Assembly: GCA_018644785.1 (NCBI GenBank)
Contig: JABGPV010000297.1
Location: forward strand, 1 to 5,953
Source of the DNA: Deltaproteobacteria bacterium
Lineage (GTDB): Bacteria > Desulfobacterota > DSM-4660 > Desulfatiglandales > Desulfatiglandaceae
Direction: 5' to 3'
Length of the DNA stretch: 5,953 nucleotides
In this document: piece after piece, positions 1 through 5,463 of the stretch
How positions within the stretch are numbered: the stretch's first letter is position 1
Layout: each line of letters begins with the position of its first letter
Position numbers and translations under genes: made by a program
The notes under the pieces: generated by a model
What the model saw: the letters and a program-made list of their open reading frames with translations, nothing else
Database searches by the model: none
Told to the model about the DNA's origin: nothing

Positions 1-71
1 AGAAGTATATAGCTGCTGGTACTACTTCTTAAGCCTTGATTCAGTCCGCAATTGGGCATCCTTCATTTCTC

Positions 72-238
72 AGTTTACACTTTTCCAACATTGACGGATG
101 CCAGCTATTAGCCATTAGCTGTTAGCTGTTAGGCAAGAAACTCATATAAAAACGGACTGTTCAGCTAAAAGCTAACTGCTAATAGCTAATCGCACAGGGC
201 GTACACTGGGAGCTATAGTGCCCCTGAAAGTGTAAACT
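72..238. repeat. nested inverted repeat made of 7-base units
   Basis: The outer arms are an exact 12-base inverted repeat (AGTTTACACTTT at 72-83, complement at 227-238). Inside it, 103-127 and 163-187 are 25-base arms that pair at 22 of 25 positions around a 35-base loop. Each inner arm is itself a run of degenerate 7-base units: CTATTAG, CCATTAG, CTGTTAG, CTGTTAG at 105-132, and CTAAAAG, CTAACTG, CTAATAG, CTAATCG at 165-192. It could fold as a long cruciform or RNA hairpin. It has no coding content and no transposase is nearby, so it is best read as a dispersed intergenic repeat, possibly a non-autonomous element. Confidence 0.8.
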
Positions 239-257
239 ACTTTTTGCTTCTTCCTCG

Positions 258-325
258 TTCCCATGCTCTGCGTGGGAATGCATACCGGAAGGCTCTGCCT
301 TCCATTTGTGAGGGTCGATCCCTCA
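258..325. repeat. triple-hairpin palindromic repeat element
   Basis: Three hairpins sit close together. The first pairs TTCCCATGC (258-266) with GCGTGGGAA (270-278), with one G-T pair and loop TCT. The second pairs GGAAGGC (287-293) with GCCTTCC (297-303), also with loop TCT. The third pairs TGAGGG (309-314) with CCCTCA (320-325). The identical TCT loops and lack of coding content suit a REP-like dispersed element. From memory, a similar motif beginning CGTTCCCA.GCTCTGCGTGGG is widespread as an intergenic repeat in bacterial genomes; this was not checked. It lies just upstream of the response regulator and might also affect its transcription or mRNA. Confidence 0.7.
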
Positions 326-380
326 TTTGTATACAGCATCAAAGATCAGAAGGCATTATCCGGAAAGGGAGGGCAAAAAC

Positions 381-1322
381 ATGACCCACAAACTGCTTCT
401 CATCGATGATGAAGCGCCAAAAGTAATGGACACTGTTTTCAAACTGTTCGGGAAAGACCAGGGCTATATTTTCGACTCGCAAACCAGGGTTTCCGGTGTT
501 CCTTGGGAATTGGTGGATAAGGCCGATATCATCCTCATTGATTTCTCCTTTCCGGATCACCACACGGGGGTCGAATTTCTTCGTGAGTTACGCAAAGCGA
601 GGCCCTCTTTGCAGATGCCGGTTGTTTTGCTGAGCGCGCCCAACGACATCAAAGATTCCGAATGGCAGGAATGTCTCGAATTGGGGGTAAACGATTTTAT
701 CTGTAAAGCGACCCCGCCTCAGATTGTCAAGCGAAAAGTGGACTCTTTACTGGAAGGTGAAGCATATCGCCGACTGAGCCAACAACTCAAAAAGAAACTC
801 CATATGGAAGAAGCCAAATCACCTGTTGATTCATTGGATTTTGGCACAATCTCATCCCTGGCGCCGGATGCCCATGAGTGGGCTTACATTTTTCGAATCA
901 TATTGAAAGAGGGTCCCCTGCACAGGCGGGAAACCTATGGCATTTTCCTGGCAATTCTCAATGGATTGCTTTCGCGGTTGTCCGAAAAGATGGGAAAGAA
1001 CATTGAACCGTATCCATACAAGACCATCGATGGCGACCTCCAGGAATCATCTGTGCCATCGCAAAAGTCACGCAAACAGAGGGGACGGCAGGTATCTGCT
1101 CGATCACCTGTAAATAATTCGGCCGATTCCCGCCGGGCGGTTCCGCTCGGGATACCGGCGCGCCTGTTAACGGAAATCTTCCAAAATGATCGTGGAAGGA
1201 TTGCAGAAGCTGCCAGGAATCTTCTGACCGGGGCGCCTCACGACGTATTCATGAATATTCTGCTTCTTCACATCTGTGAGTCTTTTCACCACCTCATCGG
1301 CGGAAGTACTCCCCATAAGTGA
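381..1322 (+). CDS. response regulator receiver protein with unrecognised C-terminal region
   Basis: Predicted cytoplasmic signalling protein of 313 residues. Residues 3-122 form a CheY-type receiver with all expected key residues: acidic pair D9/D10 in LLLIDDE, phospho-acceptor D54 in ILIDFSFP, S85 at the switch Thr/Ser position and K109 in DFICK. A charged helix follows (about 123-146), then a helical stretch (about 160-205), a Ser/Arg/Lys-rich linker (about 215-250) and a final helical segment (about 255-308). I see no helix-turn-helix, GGDEF, EAL, HD-GYP or histidine kinase motif, so the output is unknown. The ATG at 381 is chosen because AGGGAGGG at 366-373 lies 7 bases upstream; an in-frame TTG at 327 has no such site. 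No partner kinase is in the window. The strong promoter that follows at 1480 suggests a separate transcription unit from the magnetosome-type genes. A link to them is inference only. Confidence 0.85.
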   Translation: MTHKLLLIDDEAPKVMDTVFKLFGKDQGYIFDSQTRVSGVPWELVDKADIILIDFSFPDHHTGVEFLRELRKARPSLQMPVVLLSAPNDIKDSEWQECLELGVNDFICKATPPQIVKRKVDSLLEGEAYRRLSQQLKKKLHMEEAKSPVDSLDFGTISSLAPDAHEWAYIFRIILKEGPLHRRETYGIFLAILNGLLSRLSEKMGKNIEPYPYKTIDGDLQESSVPSQKSRKQRGRQVSARSPVNNSADSRRAVPLGIPARLLTEIFQNDRGRIAEAARNLLTGAPHDVFMNILLLHICESFHHLIGGSTPHK

Positions 1323-1479
1323 AGCCGCATGTATAACCTCTTTATGTTCAGCCCTCCGGACGCAGGGTTTTCAGACATGGCGCAAGAATCCGGGGAATTC
1401 ACTTTTTTTGACATGAACCATTAATGTTTTCCATCACTTACCACCCATACTCCTAAAAACACCCCATTTCTTTTTATTG

Positions 1480-1508
1480 TTGACACATATGCCTTTTTGT
1501 CCTATAAA
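1480..1508 (+). promoter_or_regulatory. sigma-70 type promoter of the magnetosome-type operon
   Basis: TTGACA at 1480-1485 (6 of 6 consensus) is followed by exactly 17 bases and TATAAA at 1503-1508 (5 of 6). Transcription would start near 1515, leaving a leader of about 90 bases before the first ORF at 1605. It faces the gene cluster and lies in the AT-rich gap after the response regulator, where an operon promoter would be expected. No other equally good promoter was found by eye between the genes downstream. Confidence 0.7.
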
Positions 1509-1538
1509 GGGCGTCAGTCTATATGACATTTCAGCGTA

Positions 1539-1559
1539 TATATAGCAATTTGCCATATA
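1539..1559. promoter_or_regulatory. 21-base palindrome, candidate operator
   Basis: The half-sites TATAT-A-GCAA and TTGC-C-ATATA flank a central T; 9 of 10 position pairs are complementary. It lies about 25-45 bases downstream of the expected transcription start, a usual place for a repressor site. It does not match the Fur, FNR or CRP consensus as I know them, so no regulator is proposed. As RNA it would be a weak AU-rich hairpin, which makes a DNA site more likely than a terminator. Confidence 0.45.
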
Positions 1560-1604
1560 CACTTTCCAACTCTGAATATGACCTGACACGCGGCGGCGGG
1601 ATAA

Positions 1605-1775
1605 ATGCTTACTTTTATTTTTATTTTGATCGTAATTTGCATCCTTTACTTTGTCCGACGAAAGCTTATCCGACAACAACGCCTCATCAACAGGTTAAAT
1701 GAAAAACTGGGTCGGCTTTCCGCAAGGAGCAAAAAGAAAACGAATACTAAATTTGATTGGTTTGGAAGGGGATAA
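1605..1775 (+). CDS. small single-pass membrane protein, unassigned, first gene of the operon
   Basis: A 56-residue ORF. Residues 2-16 are a run of Leu, Phe, Ile, Val and Thr forming one membrane helix. A strongly basic helix follows (about 18-44, many Arg, Lys, Gln and Leu), then a tail ending FDWFGRG. By the positive-inside rule the tail is cytoplasmic. The in-frame TAA at 1602-1604 directly before the ATG fixes the start; GGCGGG at 1595-1600 is a possible ribosome-binding site. Its end contains the site (GGAAGGGG, 1764-1771) for the next gene, which starts 3 bases after its stop, so the two are probably translationally coupled. I do not recognise a family. It may be one of the small lineage-specific magnetosome proteins. 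Codon use is more AT-rich than in its neighbours. Confidence 0.6.
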   Translation: MLTFIFILIVICILYFVRRKLIRQQRLINRLNEKLGRLSARSKKKTNTKFDWFGRG

Positions 1776-1778
1776 AGG

Positions 1779-2909
1779 ATGAACAAGGAAGGGAAATTGT
1801 GTCCACAGAACTTTCAGGTATGGGTCGCTTTTCTGATGGGTATGGTGGTGATCATTATCGCCATTGTGGTCTTTGACAAAGTTTCAGTAAAGGGCCGTGT
1901 GGATACGGGAACCGTAGCAGTGGATGTGGATCGTTCCCAGTCCCTTCTCCCCGGCATGACCACGGCGGGGCAGACCGTCAATACCATTGCTGACGAGAAG
2001 ACGAGCTCGGGCGCCTGGTTGGGCATTGAACCGCTTGACATTACAGAGGCAATGGCCCGGCAGCTTGGCCTGGACATCTCGGGCGGTGTCCTGGCCGCCA
2101 AAGTCATCGCGGACTCCCCCGCCGAAAAAGCGGGCCTCTTGCAGGGCGATATCATTTACGAAGTCGACAGCCGGGATGTGGAAACCAGCGCGGAACTCCG
2201 CCTGGCGCTTGCGGACGAAGAGCCGGGCGACCGGGTTCGCATCACCCTTTTCCGGGACCGGGACCGGGAGGTAATACACGTTAAACTGGGATCCGTTTCG
2301 GATCAAAACCCTGCATATTCGGCGACTCAAATTGATGGTGACATCCCGGTTAATCTGAGATGGGGCATTGTCGTTTCAGAATTAACGCCGTCGCTCCTGA
2401 AAACCTATGACGTCCAAAACCCCATGGGCGTCATGGTGGTCATGGTGGCAGCGGGCAGCGCGGCGGATCGGGCCGGAATTCTGAAGGGAGATATCATCCG
2501 ACAGATTAACGGAACCGCCACAAACAGCCTGTATGTGTTTTTCGAGGCTGTTGAAAACGCAAAAGAGAACATCCTTCTCAATATCTGCAGAGAGGGCACT
2601 TTGTACTACGTCAATATGGTGGCTGTTTCCCCTGCCATTAATTCGGCGGGCGATCCAACCCAGGAAGATGGCGACGAAACTGAGTCGGAGGGACTCGAGG
2701 GCATGCCCACAACGATCCCCCCCATGGGACAACCCCAGGCCGCCCAGCAGGCGGCGGGAATGGTCACGGCCCAGGAGGGTATCGGCATGAATCGACCCCT
2801 TTATGTGCCGGGATACGACCAGACCCAGAGCGGCGATCCCCAGGATAAAACCACGTCCACCACCACTCAGAAAACCACTACGGGAAGTTCAAGCGATGTG
2901 GTCTTGTAG
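1779..2909 (+). CDS. mamE-Cter: membrane-anchored double-PDZ protein, MamE C-terminal type
   Basis: A 376-residue protein with a short cytoplasmic N-terminus, one membrane helix (about 14-32), then two PDZ domains outside the cytoplasm: PDZ1 about 78-171 (WLGIEP start, SPAEKAGLLQGDII core) and PDZ2 about 194-283 (AGSAADRAGILKGDII core). A low-complexity tail (284-376) is first acidic, then Pro/Gln-rich, then Thr/Ser-rich, ending SDVVL. There is no protease domain and no CXXCH haem motif. In alphaproteobacteria, MamE combines protease, haem motifs and PDZ domains in one chain; here the PDZ part is a separate gene directly upstream of the protease gene. Its likely role is substrate or partner binding for magnetosome protein sorting and crystal maturation. 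The start is supported by GGAAGGGG 7 bases upstream. A MamP-type or general HtrA-associated PDZ protein remains possible; the neighbours favour the MamE call. Confidence 0.68.
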   Translation: MNKEGKLCPQNFQVWVAFLMGMVVIIIAIVVFDKVSVKGRVDTGTVAVDVDRSQSLLPGMTTAGQTVNTIADEKTSSGAWLGIEPLDITEAMARQLGLDISGGVLAAKVIADSPAEKAGLLQGDIIYEVDSRDVETSAELRLALADEEPGDRVRITLFRDRDREVIHVKLGSVSDQNPAYSATQIDGDIPVNLRWGIVVSELTPSLLKTYDVQNPMGVMVVMVAAGSAADRAGILKGDIIRQINGTATNSLYVFFEAVENAKENILLNICREGTLYYVNMVAVSPAINSAGDPTQEDGDETESEGLEGMPTTIPPMGQPQAAQQAAGMVTAQEGIGMNRPLYVPGYDQTQSGDPQDKTTSTTTQKTTTGSSSDVVL

Positions 2910-2941
2910 GCACGCAAAAATGTTTAATTCGGGAGAAAAAT

Positions 2942-3862
2942 TTGGACCGGTTTAAAGAGTTCCTGGGAAGTTATCTGACGGGTTTTCTGTCTGTTCTCCT
3001 CGTATTGAACGTTATCATTGTTCTTTTTGGTCTCATGGGGATCGGCTGGAAGCAAATGGTTGACGTGCCCACATATCTCATTCAAACATTTGTGGACACC
3101 TCTCACCTGTTCACCCGGTCGGAATCGACCACCGAGACCACCAGGACCGGTAAAAATGTTGCCGGCGTCATCATTGATCCCAATTTACAGTTTGTTTCCA
3201 CCGATGAAGGTTACAGTGTGGCGGTATCAAAAGTTCGAGCGGCCGTGGTGAACATATCCTGCGAAACCATTTCAGTGGCGCCTTCCGTCCCGGGAAACCT
3301 TCGGTTCGATGACCCATCGACCGATTTGTCGGCTTTCGGGGGTATCGGATCGGGATTCATCATTGACCCGGCCGGCTATATCCTCACCTGCTATCACGTT
3401 GTTGCAAGAGCGTCCAACATTACCGTCACCCCCTTCGGATATTCAACCAAAAAATATCCTGCCCGTGTTGTCGCCAAAAACGAGTTCACGAACCTGGCCG
3501 TACTTCAAATTGGTACGGGCTACGCCTTGCCTTTCGCCAGACTGGGAAATTCCGCTCTGATGGAAGTGGCCGATACGGTATTGGCCATCGGGAGTCCATT
3601 CGGGCTCGAACAAAGCGTGACCCACGGGATCATCAGCGACATGGACAGAGATCTCCTCATTGACGGTAGAACTTACCCAGGCATGATGCAGACGGATGTG
3701 GCCATCAACCGGGGATCGAGCGGAGGACCGCTCATCAATCTCAGAGGTGAAGTCATCGGCATTAACATGGCAATTTACGCGCCGACGGGTGTTTACAGCG
3801 GTGTGAGCTTCGCTATGCCCATAAACAGTGTCAAGGCGTGGCTGTCCGGCGCTGTTCGTTAG
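2942..3862 (+). CDS. mamE-Nter: membrane-anchored trypsin-like (HtrA family) protease, MamE N-terminal/MamO type
   Basis: A 306-residue protein with a membrane helix (about 11-34), a linker (to about 90) and an HtrA/S1 protease fold to the C-terminus. Motifs are GIGSGFIID (134-142), catalytic His H152 in CYHVV, and catalytic Ser S260 in GSSGGPL. The position normally held by the catalytic Asp (TDLAVL in the family) reads TNLAVL, giving N184 (AAC at 3491-3493). Activity may therefore be low or absent, recalling MamO, known in Magnetospirillum as a pseudoprotease. It has no PDZ and no TauE-like membrane domain; the PDZ domains are in the preceding gene, 32 bases upstream. The start is TTG at 2942 with GGGAG at 2931-2935; the next in-frame ATG would remove the membrane anchor. 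In the family, MamE processes magnetosome proteins and MamO promotes crystal nucleation. Whether this is MamE-like or MamO-like cannot be settled by eye. Confidence 0.72.
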   Translation: MDRFKEFLGSYLTGFLSVLLVLNVIIVLFGLMGIGWKQMVDVPTYLIQTFVDTSHLFTRSESTTETTRTGKNVAGVIIDPNLQFVSTDEGYSVAVSKVRAAVVNISCETISVAPSVPGNLRFDDPSTDLSAFGGIGSGFIIDPAGYILTCYHVVARASNITVTPFGYSTKKYPARVVAKNEFTNLAVLQIGTGYALPFARLGNSALMEVADTVLAIGSPFGLEQSVTHGIISDMDRDLLIDGRTYPGMMQTDVAINRGSSGGPLINLRGEVIGINMAIYAPTGVYSGVSFAMPINSVKAWLSGAVR

Positions 3863-3867
3863 GGGTT

Positions 3868-3902
3868 GGAGGTCAGAAGTCAGAGGTCGGAGGTCAGATG
3901 TC
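3868..3902. repeat. 7-base tandem repeat, five units
   Basis: Five consecutive 7-base units lie between the protease gene and the next one: GGAGGTC, AGAAGTC, AGAGGTC, GGAGGTC and AGATGTC. They are degenerate versions of one purine-rich unit ending in GTC. The tract is followed at once by AGGAGAGG (3903-3910), the probable ribosome-binding site of the next gene. The repeat can be read as codons after a TTG at 3866, but that translation is repeat-derived and not part of the conserved protein. Confidence 0.85.
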
Positions 3903-3922
3903 AGGAGAGGATACCACGGGAA

Positions 3923-4174
3923 ATGAATAAATTATTTCGGCTTATCGGCATCATATCGGGTTTGGTCGTAACAGTCATGTTCGTGATTGTAAATTTAACC
4001 ATAACCCACGTGGATTTGTTTCTGGTTGAGGGCGATGTATGGGCCTTTCTCGTCATTATGGGAGCGTTCCTGGCAGGCTATTTCACACACATTCTGGTGG
4101 CGTGGCTAAAACGGGCCCGTAAACCCAAACGGTCCTCCGAATCTCTGGAAAGGTCGATTGTAGGAGATATTTGA
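3923..4174 (+). CDS. mamL: small LapA-like two-helix membrane protein, MamL type
   Basis: An 83-residue protein with two membrane helices (about 5-25 and 39-62) joined by a short loop, then a basic tail (KRARKPKR, 63-70). The order helix, FVIVN, short beta-like segment with VDLFL, helix, basic tail resembles LapA-domain (DUF1049) proteins, the family to which MamL belongs. MamL is needed for magnetosome membrane formation in Magnetospirillum, and its basic tail matters there. Position between the protease and MamB-type genes supports the call, but LapA-like proteins also occur widely outside magnetosomes. The ATG at 3923 is preferred over an in-frame TTG at 3866, which would add 19 residues encoded by the tandem repeat. 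The likely ribosome-binding site AGGAGAGG lies a rather long 12 bases upstream. Confidence 0.55.
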   Translation: MNKLFRLIGIISGLVVTVMFVIVNLTITHVDLFLVEGDVWAFLVIMGAFLAGYFTHILVAWLKRARKPKRSSESLERSIVGDI

Positions 4175-4215
4175 GTCTATTTTCCTCATTCAATCATTGG
4201 ATAAAGGCGAAATAA

Positions 4216-5157
4216 TTGACGAATAACAGTGTCGGAAACCAGACAATAGACGACCTGGCCCGGTTTGAGCTTGACGACTCGCGCCCTGCAAAACCACGTG
4301 AGACCGGTTTTGCACGGATTTGCTGGGTTGTGTTCTGGGGAAATCTGGGACTCGCCCTTTTTAAAGTGACAGTGGGAACCTTGGGGTACAGTCCTCTCCT
4401 GATCATCGATGGCTTGAACTCCGCGGCCAACGCGGTGGTGCTCACAACCATAATCATGAGCCTTCATATGAGTCGGCAAGAGGACATCAGCGGAAGGTAT
4501 CCCTATGGCAAGGGAAAGGTGCAGTACCTGCTCACCCTGGCGGTGGGCGTCCTGTTATCCACCGGGGCATCACTTATTTTCGCCCTTTCCATGAGAACCC
4601 TTTATGCATCCATCAGCTTTGAGCCCACCGGGACCGCGCTGGCTGCCGCACTCATCTCGGTGGGGGGGAATTTGATGCTGCTGAGGTTTTTGAGGCAGAC
4701 CGACCTTCCCAACCATAAAGATGAGCTCAAACGAATCAGAAATTTACATACCTTGAACATCGCCGCTTCAACCGTGGTCATTCAGGCCATTCTTCTCGCG
4801 GGAATATTCGGGTGGTTCGCGGCCGAACGTATGGGGGGGTTGAGTATTTCCCTACTCGTACTCTTGTTGAGCATCCGGATTATCAAAAGCTCCCTTGACG
4901 GCATCATGGACCGAAGCAACGGAAGTGATATGGATGCGGACGTTGCCGCTTTGGTGAACGAGATAAACGACCATTTGGAAGTACGATGGATCCGCTCCCG
5001 GAATACCGGGCAAAACCTGTGGCTTGACGTCAATGTGGGCGTCAACGGCGATTATACCATCCTGAAGGTCGACCGGATAGCAAAACGGATTCGAGATCAT
5101 ATTGAAAGGGAAATGGAAAGGGTTTCCCATGTGTCGGTGCATTGCAGTCCGCTGTAA
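4216..5157 (+). CDS. mamB: cation diffusion facilitator, MamB type (MamM possible)
   Basis: A 313-residue CDF-family protein: a cytoplasmic N-terminus, six membrane helices (about 33-56, 60-82, 102-125, 138-158, 178-203, 206-226) and a cytoplasmic dimerisation domain (about 236-313). CDF marks are SPLLIIDGLNS in helix 2, RYPYGKGKVQ before helix 3, and the ending VSVHCSP. In Magnetospirillum MamB pairs with MamM, helps bring iron into the magnetosome and helps start membrane invagination. Here the usual metal-binding His/Asp positions of helix 2 read N68 and N72, and those of helix 5 read L177 and N181, so metal transport is doubtful. In the C-terminal domain W269, D271 and H309 sit about where MamM has metal-binding residues. 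The start must be TTG at 4216: TAA directly precedes it and the next Met is at residue 81. AAGGCGA at 4203-4209 is the ribosome-binding site. MamI- and MamA-type neighbours favour MamB. Confidence 0.75.
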   Translation: MTNNSVGNQTIDDLARFELDDSRPAKPRETGFARICWVVFWGNLGLALFKVTVGTLGYSPLLIIDGLNSAANAVVLTTIIMSLHMSRQEDISGRYPYGKGKVQYLLTLAVGVLLSTGASLIFALSMRTLYASISFEPTGTALAAALISVGGNLMLLRFLRQTDLPNHKDELKRIRNLHTLNIAASTVVIQAILLAGIFGWFAAERMGGLSISLLVLLLSIRIIKSSLDGIMDRSNGSDMDADVAALVNEINDHLEVRWIRSRNTGQNLWLDVNVGVNGDYTILKVDRIAKRIRDHIEREMERVSHVSVHCSPL

Positions 5158-5162
5158 AACTA

Positions 5163-5190
5163 CAAGTTTCAAGTTTCAAGTTTCAAGTTT
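5163..5190. repeat. 7-base tandem repeat, four exact units
   Basis: CAAGTTT is repeated four times without error, followed by a partial unit (CAA). The tract begins 5 bases after the stop codon of the CDF gene, in the largest gap of the operon (89 bases). Exact copies suggest recent slippage, so copy number may vary between strains. No hairpin with a T-run, and so no terminator, is visible here. Confidence 0.9.
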
Positions 5191-5246
5191 CAAATCTTAA
5201 GCCCATGGGGCGTTATTGAAAGAAGCAAAAAAACAGGAGGAGATTG

Positions 5247-5450
5247 ATGGGACACATTATCGTTGGACTTTTGGGTATCGTTTTGGGTCTGTGGGGGATC
5301 GCTTTGAACTGGTATCAATTCCTGGATTTACTATGGATATTGGTTCCGCTGGCGGTCCTTTTCGGTGGGATTGTCGCGTTACTTGCCGGGATAGGCAATT
5401 TCACCAGGAATCCCCGATCTGAAGCCAACGCGACACCGGAAAAGAAATAG
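5247..5450 (+). CDS. mamI: small two-helix magnetosome membrane protein, MamI type
   Basis: A 67-residue protein with two hydrophobic helices (about 3-21 and 28-49) separated by a short loop with WYQF, and a polar basic tail (50-67). The pattern GLLGIVLGLWGI, a Trp-containing loop, then a Pro-containing second helix ending in ALLAG matches MamI in size (about 70-80 residues) and layout as I know it. MamI is essential for magnetosome membrane formation in Magnetospirillum magneticum. The start is ATG at 5247, because AGGAGGAG at 5235-5242 suits it; the TTG directly before it is too close to that site. Position between MamB-type and MamA-type genes supports the call. The family is short and weakly conserved, so sequence alone would not suffice. 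Confidence 0.72.
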   Translation: MGHIIVGLLGIVLGLWGIALNWYQFLDLLWILVPLAVLFGGIVALLAGIGNFTRNPRSEANATPEKK

Positions 5451-5463
5451 GGGAGGCGATACC

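Larger units (their letters stand above)
1..380. other. non-coding region with repeats, left of the response regulator
   Basis: No convincing gene is visible in this stretch on either strand. It holds a nested inverted repeat (72-238) and a triple-hairpin repeat (258-325), each listed separately. A further 7-base inverted repeat, AGAAGTA at 1-7 and TACTTCT at 23-29, lies at the left edge but has no T-run after it. The only ribosome-binding signal seen is AGGGAGGG at 366-373, which belongs to the gene starting at 381. No clear sigma-70 promoter for that gene could be picked out. Confidence 0.7.

Noticed and set aside
105..192. CRISPR-like array in the left repeat region
   Set aside because: Units are 7 bases in direct tandem without spacers, and the two runs are in opposite orientation.
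327..380. N-terminal extension of the response regulator from a TTG at 327
   Set aside because: The extension overlaps nothing conserved, precedes the receiver's first strand, and lacks a ribosome-binding site; the ATG at 381 has a strong one.
1353..1376. Possible terminator after the response regulator (CCCT...AGGG followed by TTTT)
   Set aside because: Only four base pairs can form and the T-run is short; too weak to call.
1408..1436. Second TTGACA at 1408-1413 as a promoter
   Set aside because: No acceptable -10 box is found at 16 to 18 bases spacing.
1434..1679. 81-codon ORF on the minus strand
   Set aside because: It covers the promoter, palindrome and small + strand ORF, has low-complexity Lys/Asn composition, and has no convincing start signal.
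2690..2780. Degenerate magnetochrome motif in the tail of the PDZ protein
   Set aside because: The stretch is Pro/Gln-rich but has no Cys or His for haem attachment.
3866..3922. N-terminal extension of the MamL-type protein from a TTG at 3866
   Set aside because: The extra residues are a translation of the 7-base tandem repeat and lie ahead of a normal hydrophobic start at 3923.
5216..5422. 68-codon + strand ORF overlapping the MamI-type gene in another frame
   Set aside because: The frame containing the two hydrophobic helices and the AGGAGGAG site at the right spacing is the real gene; this is its shadow.
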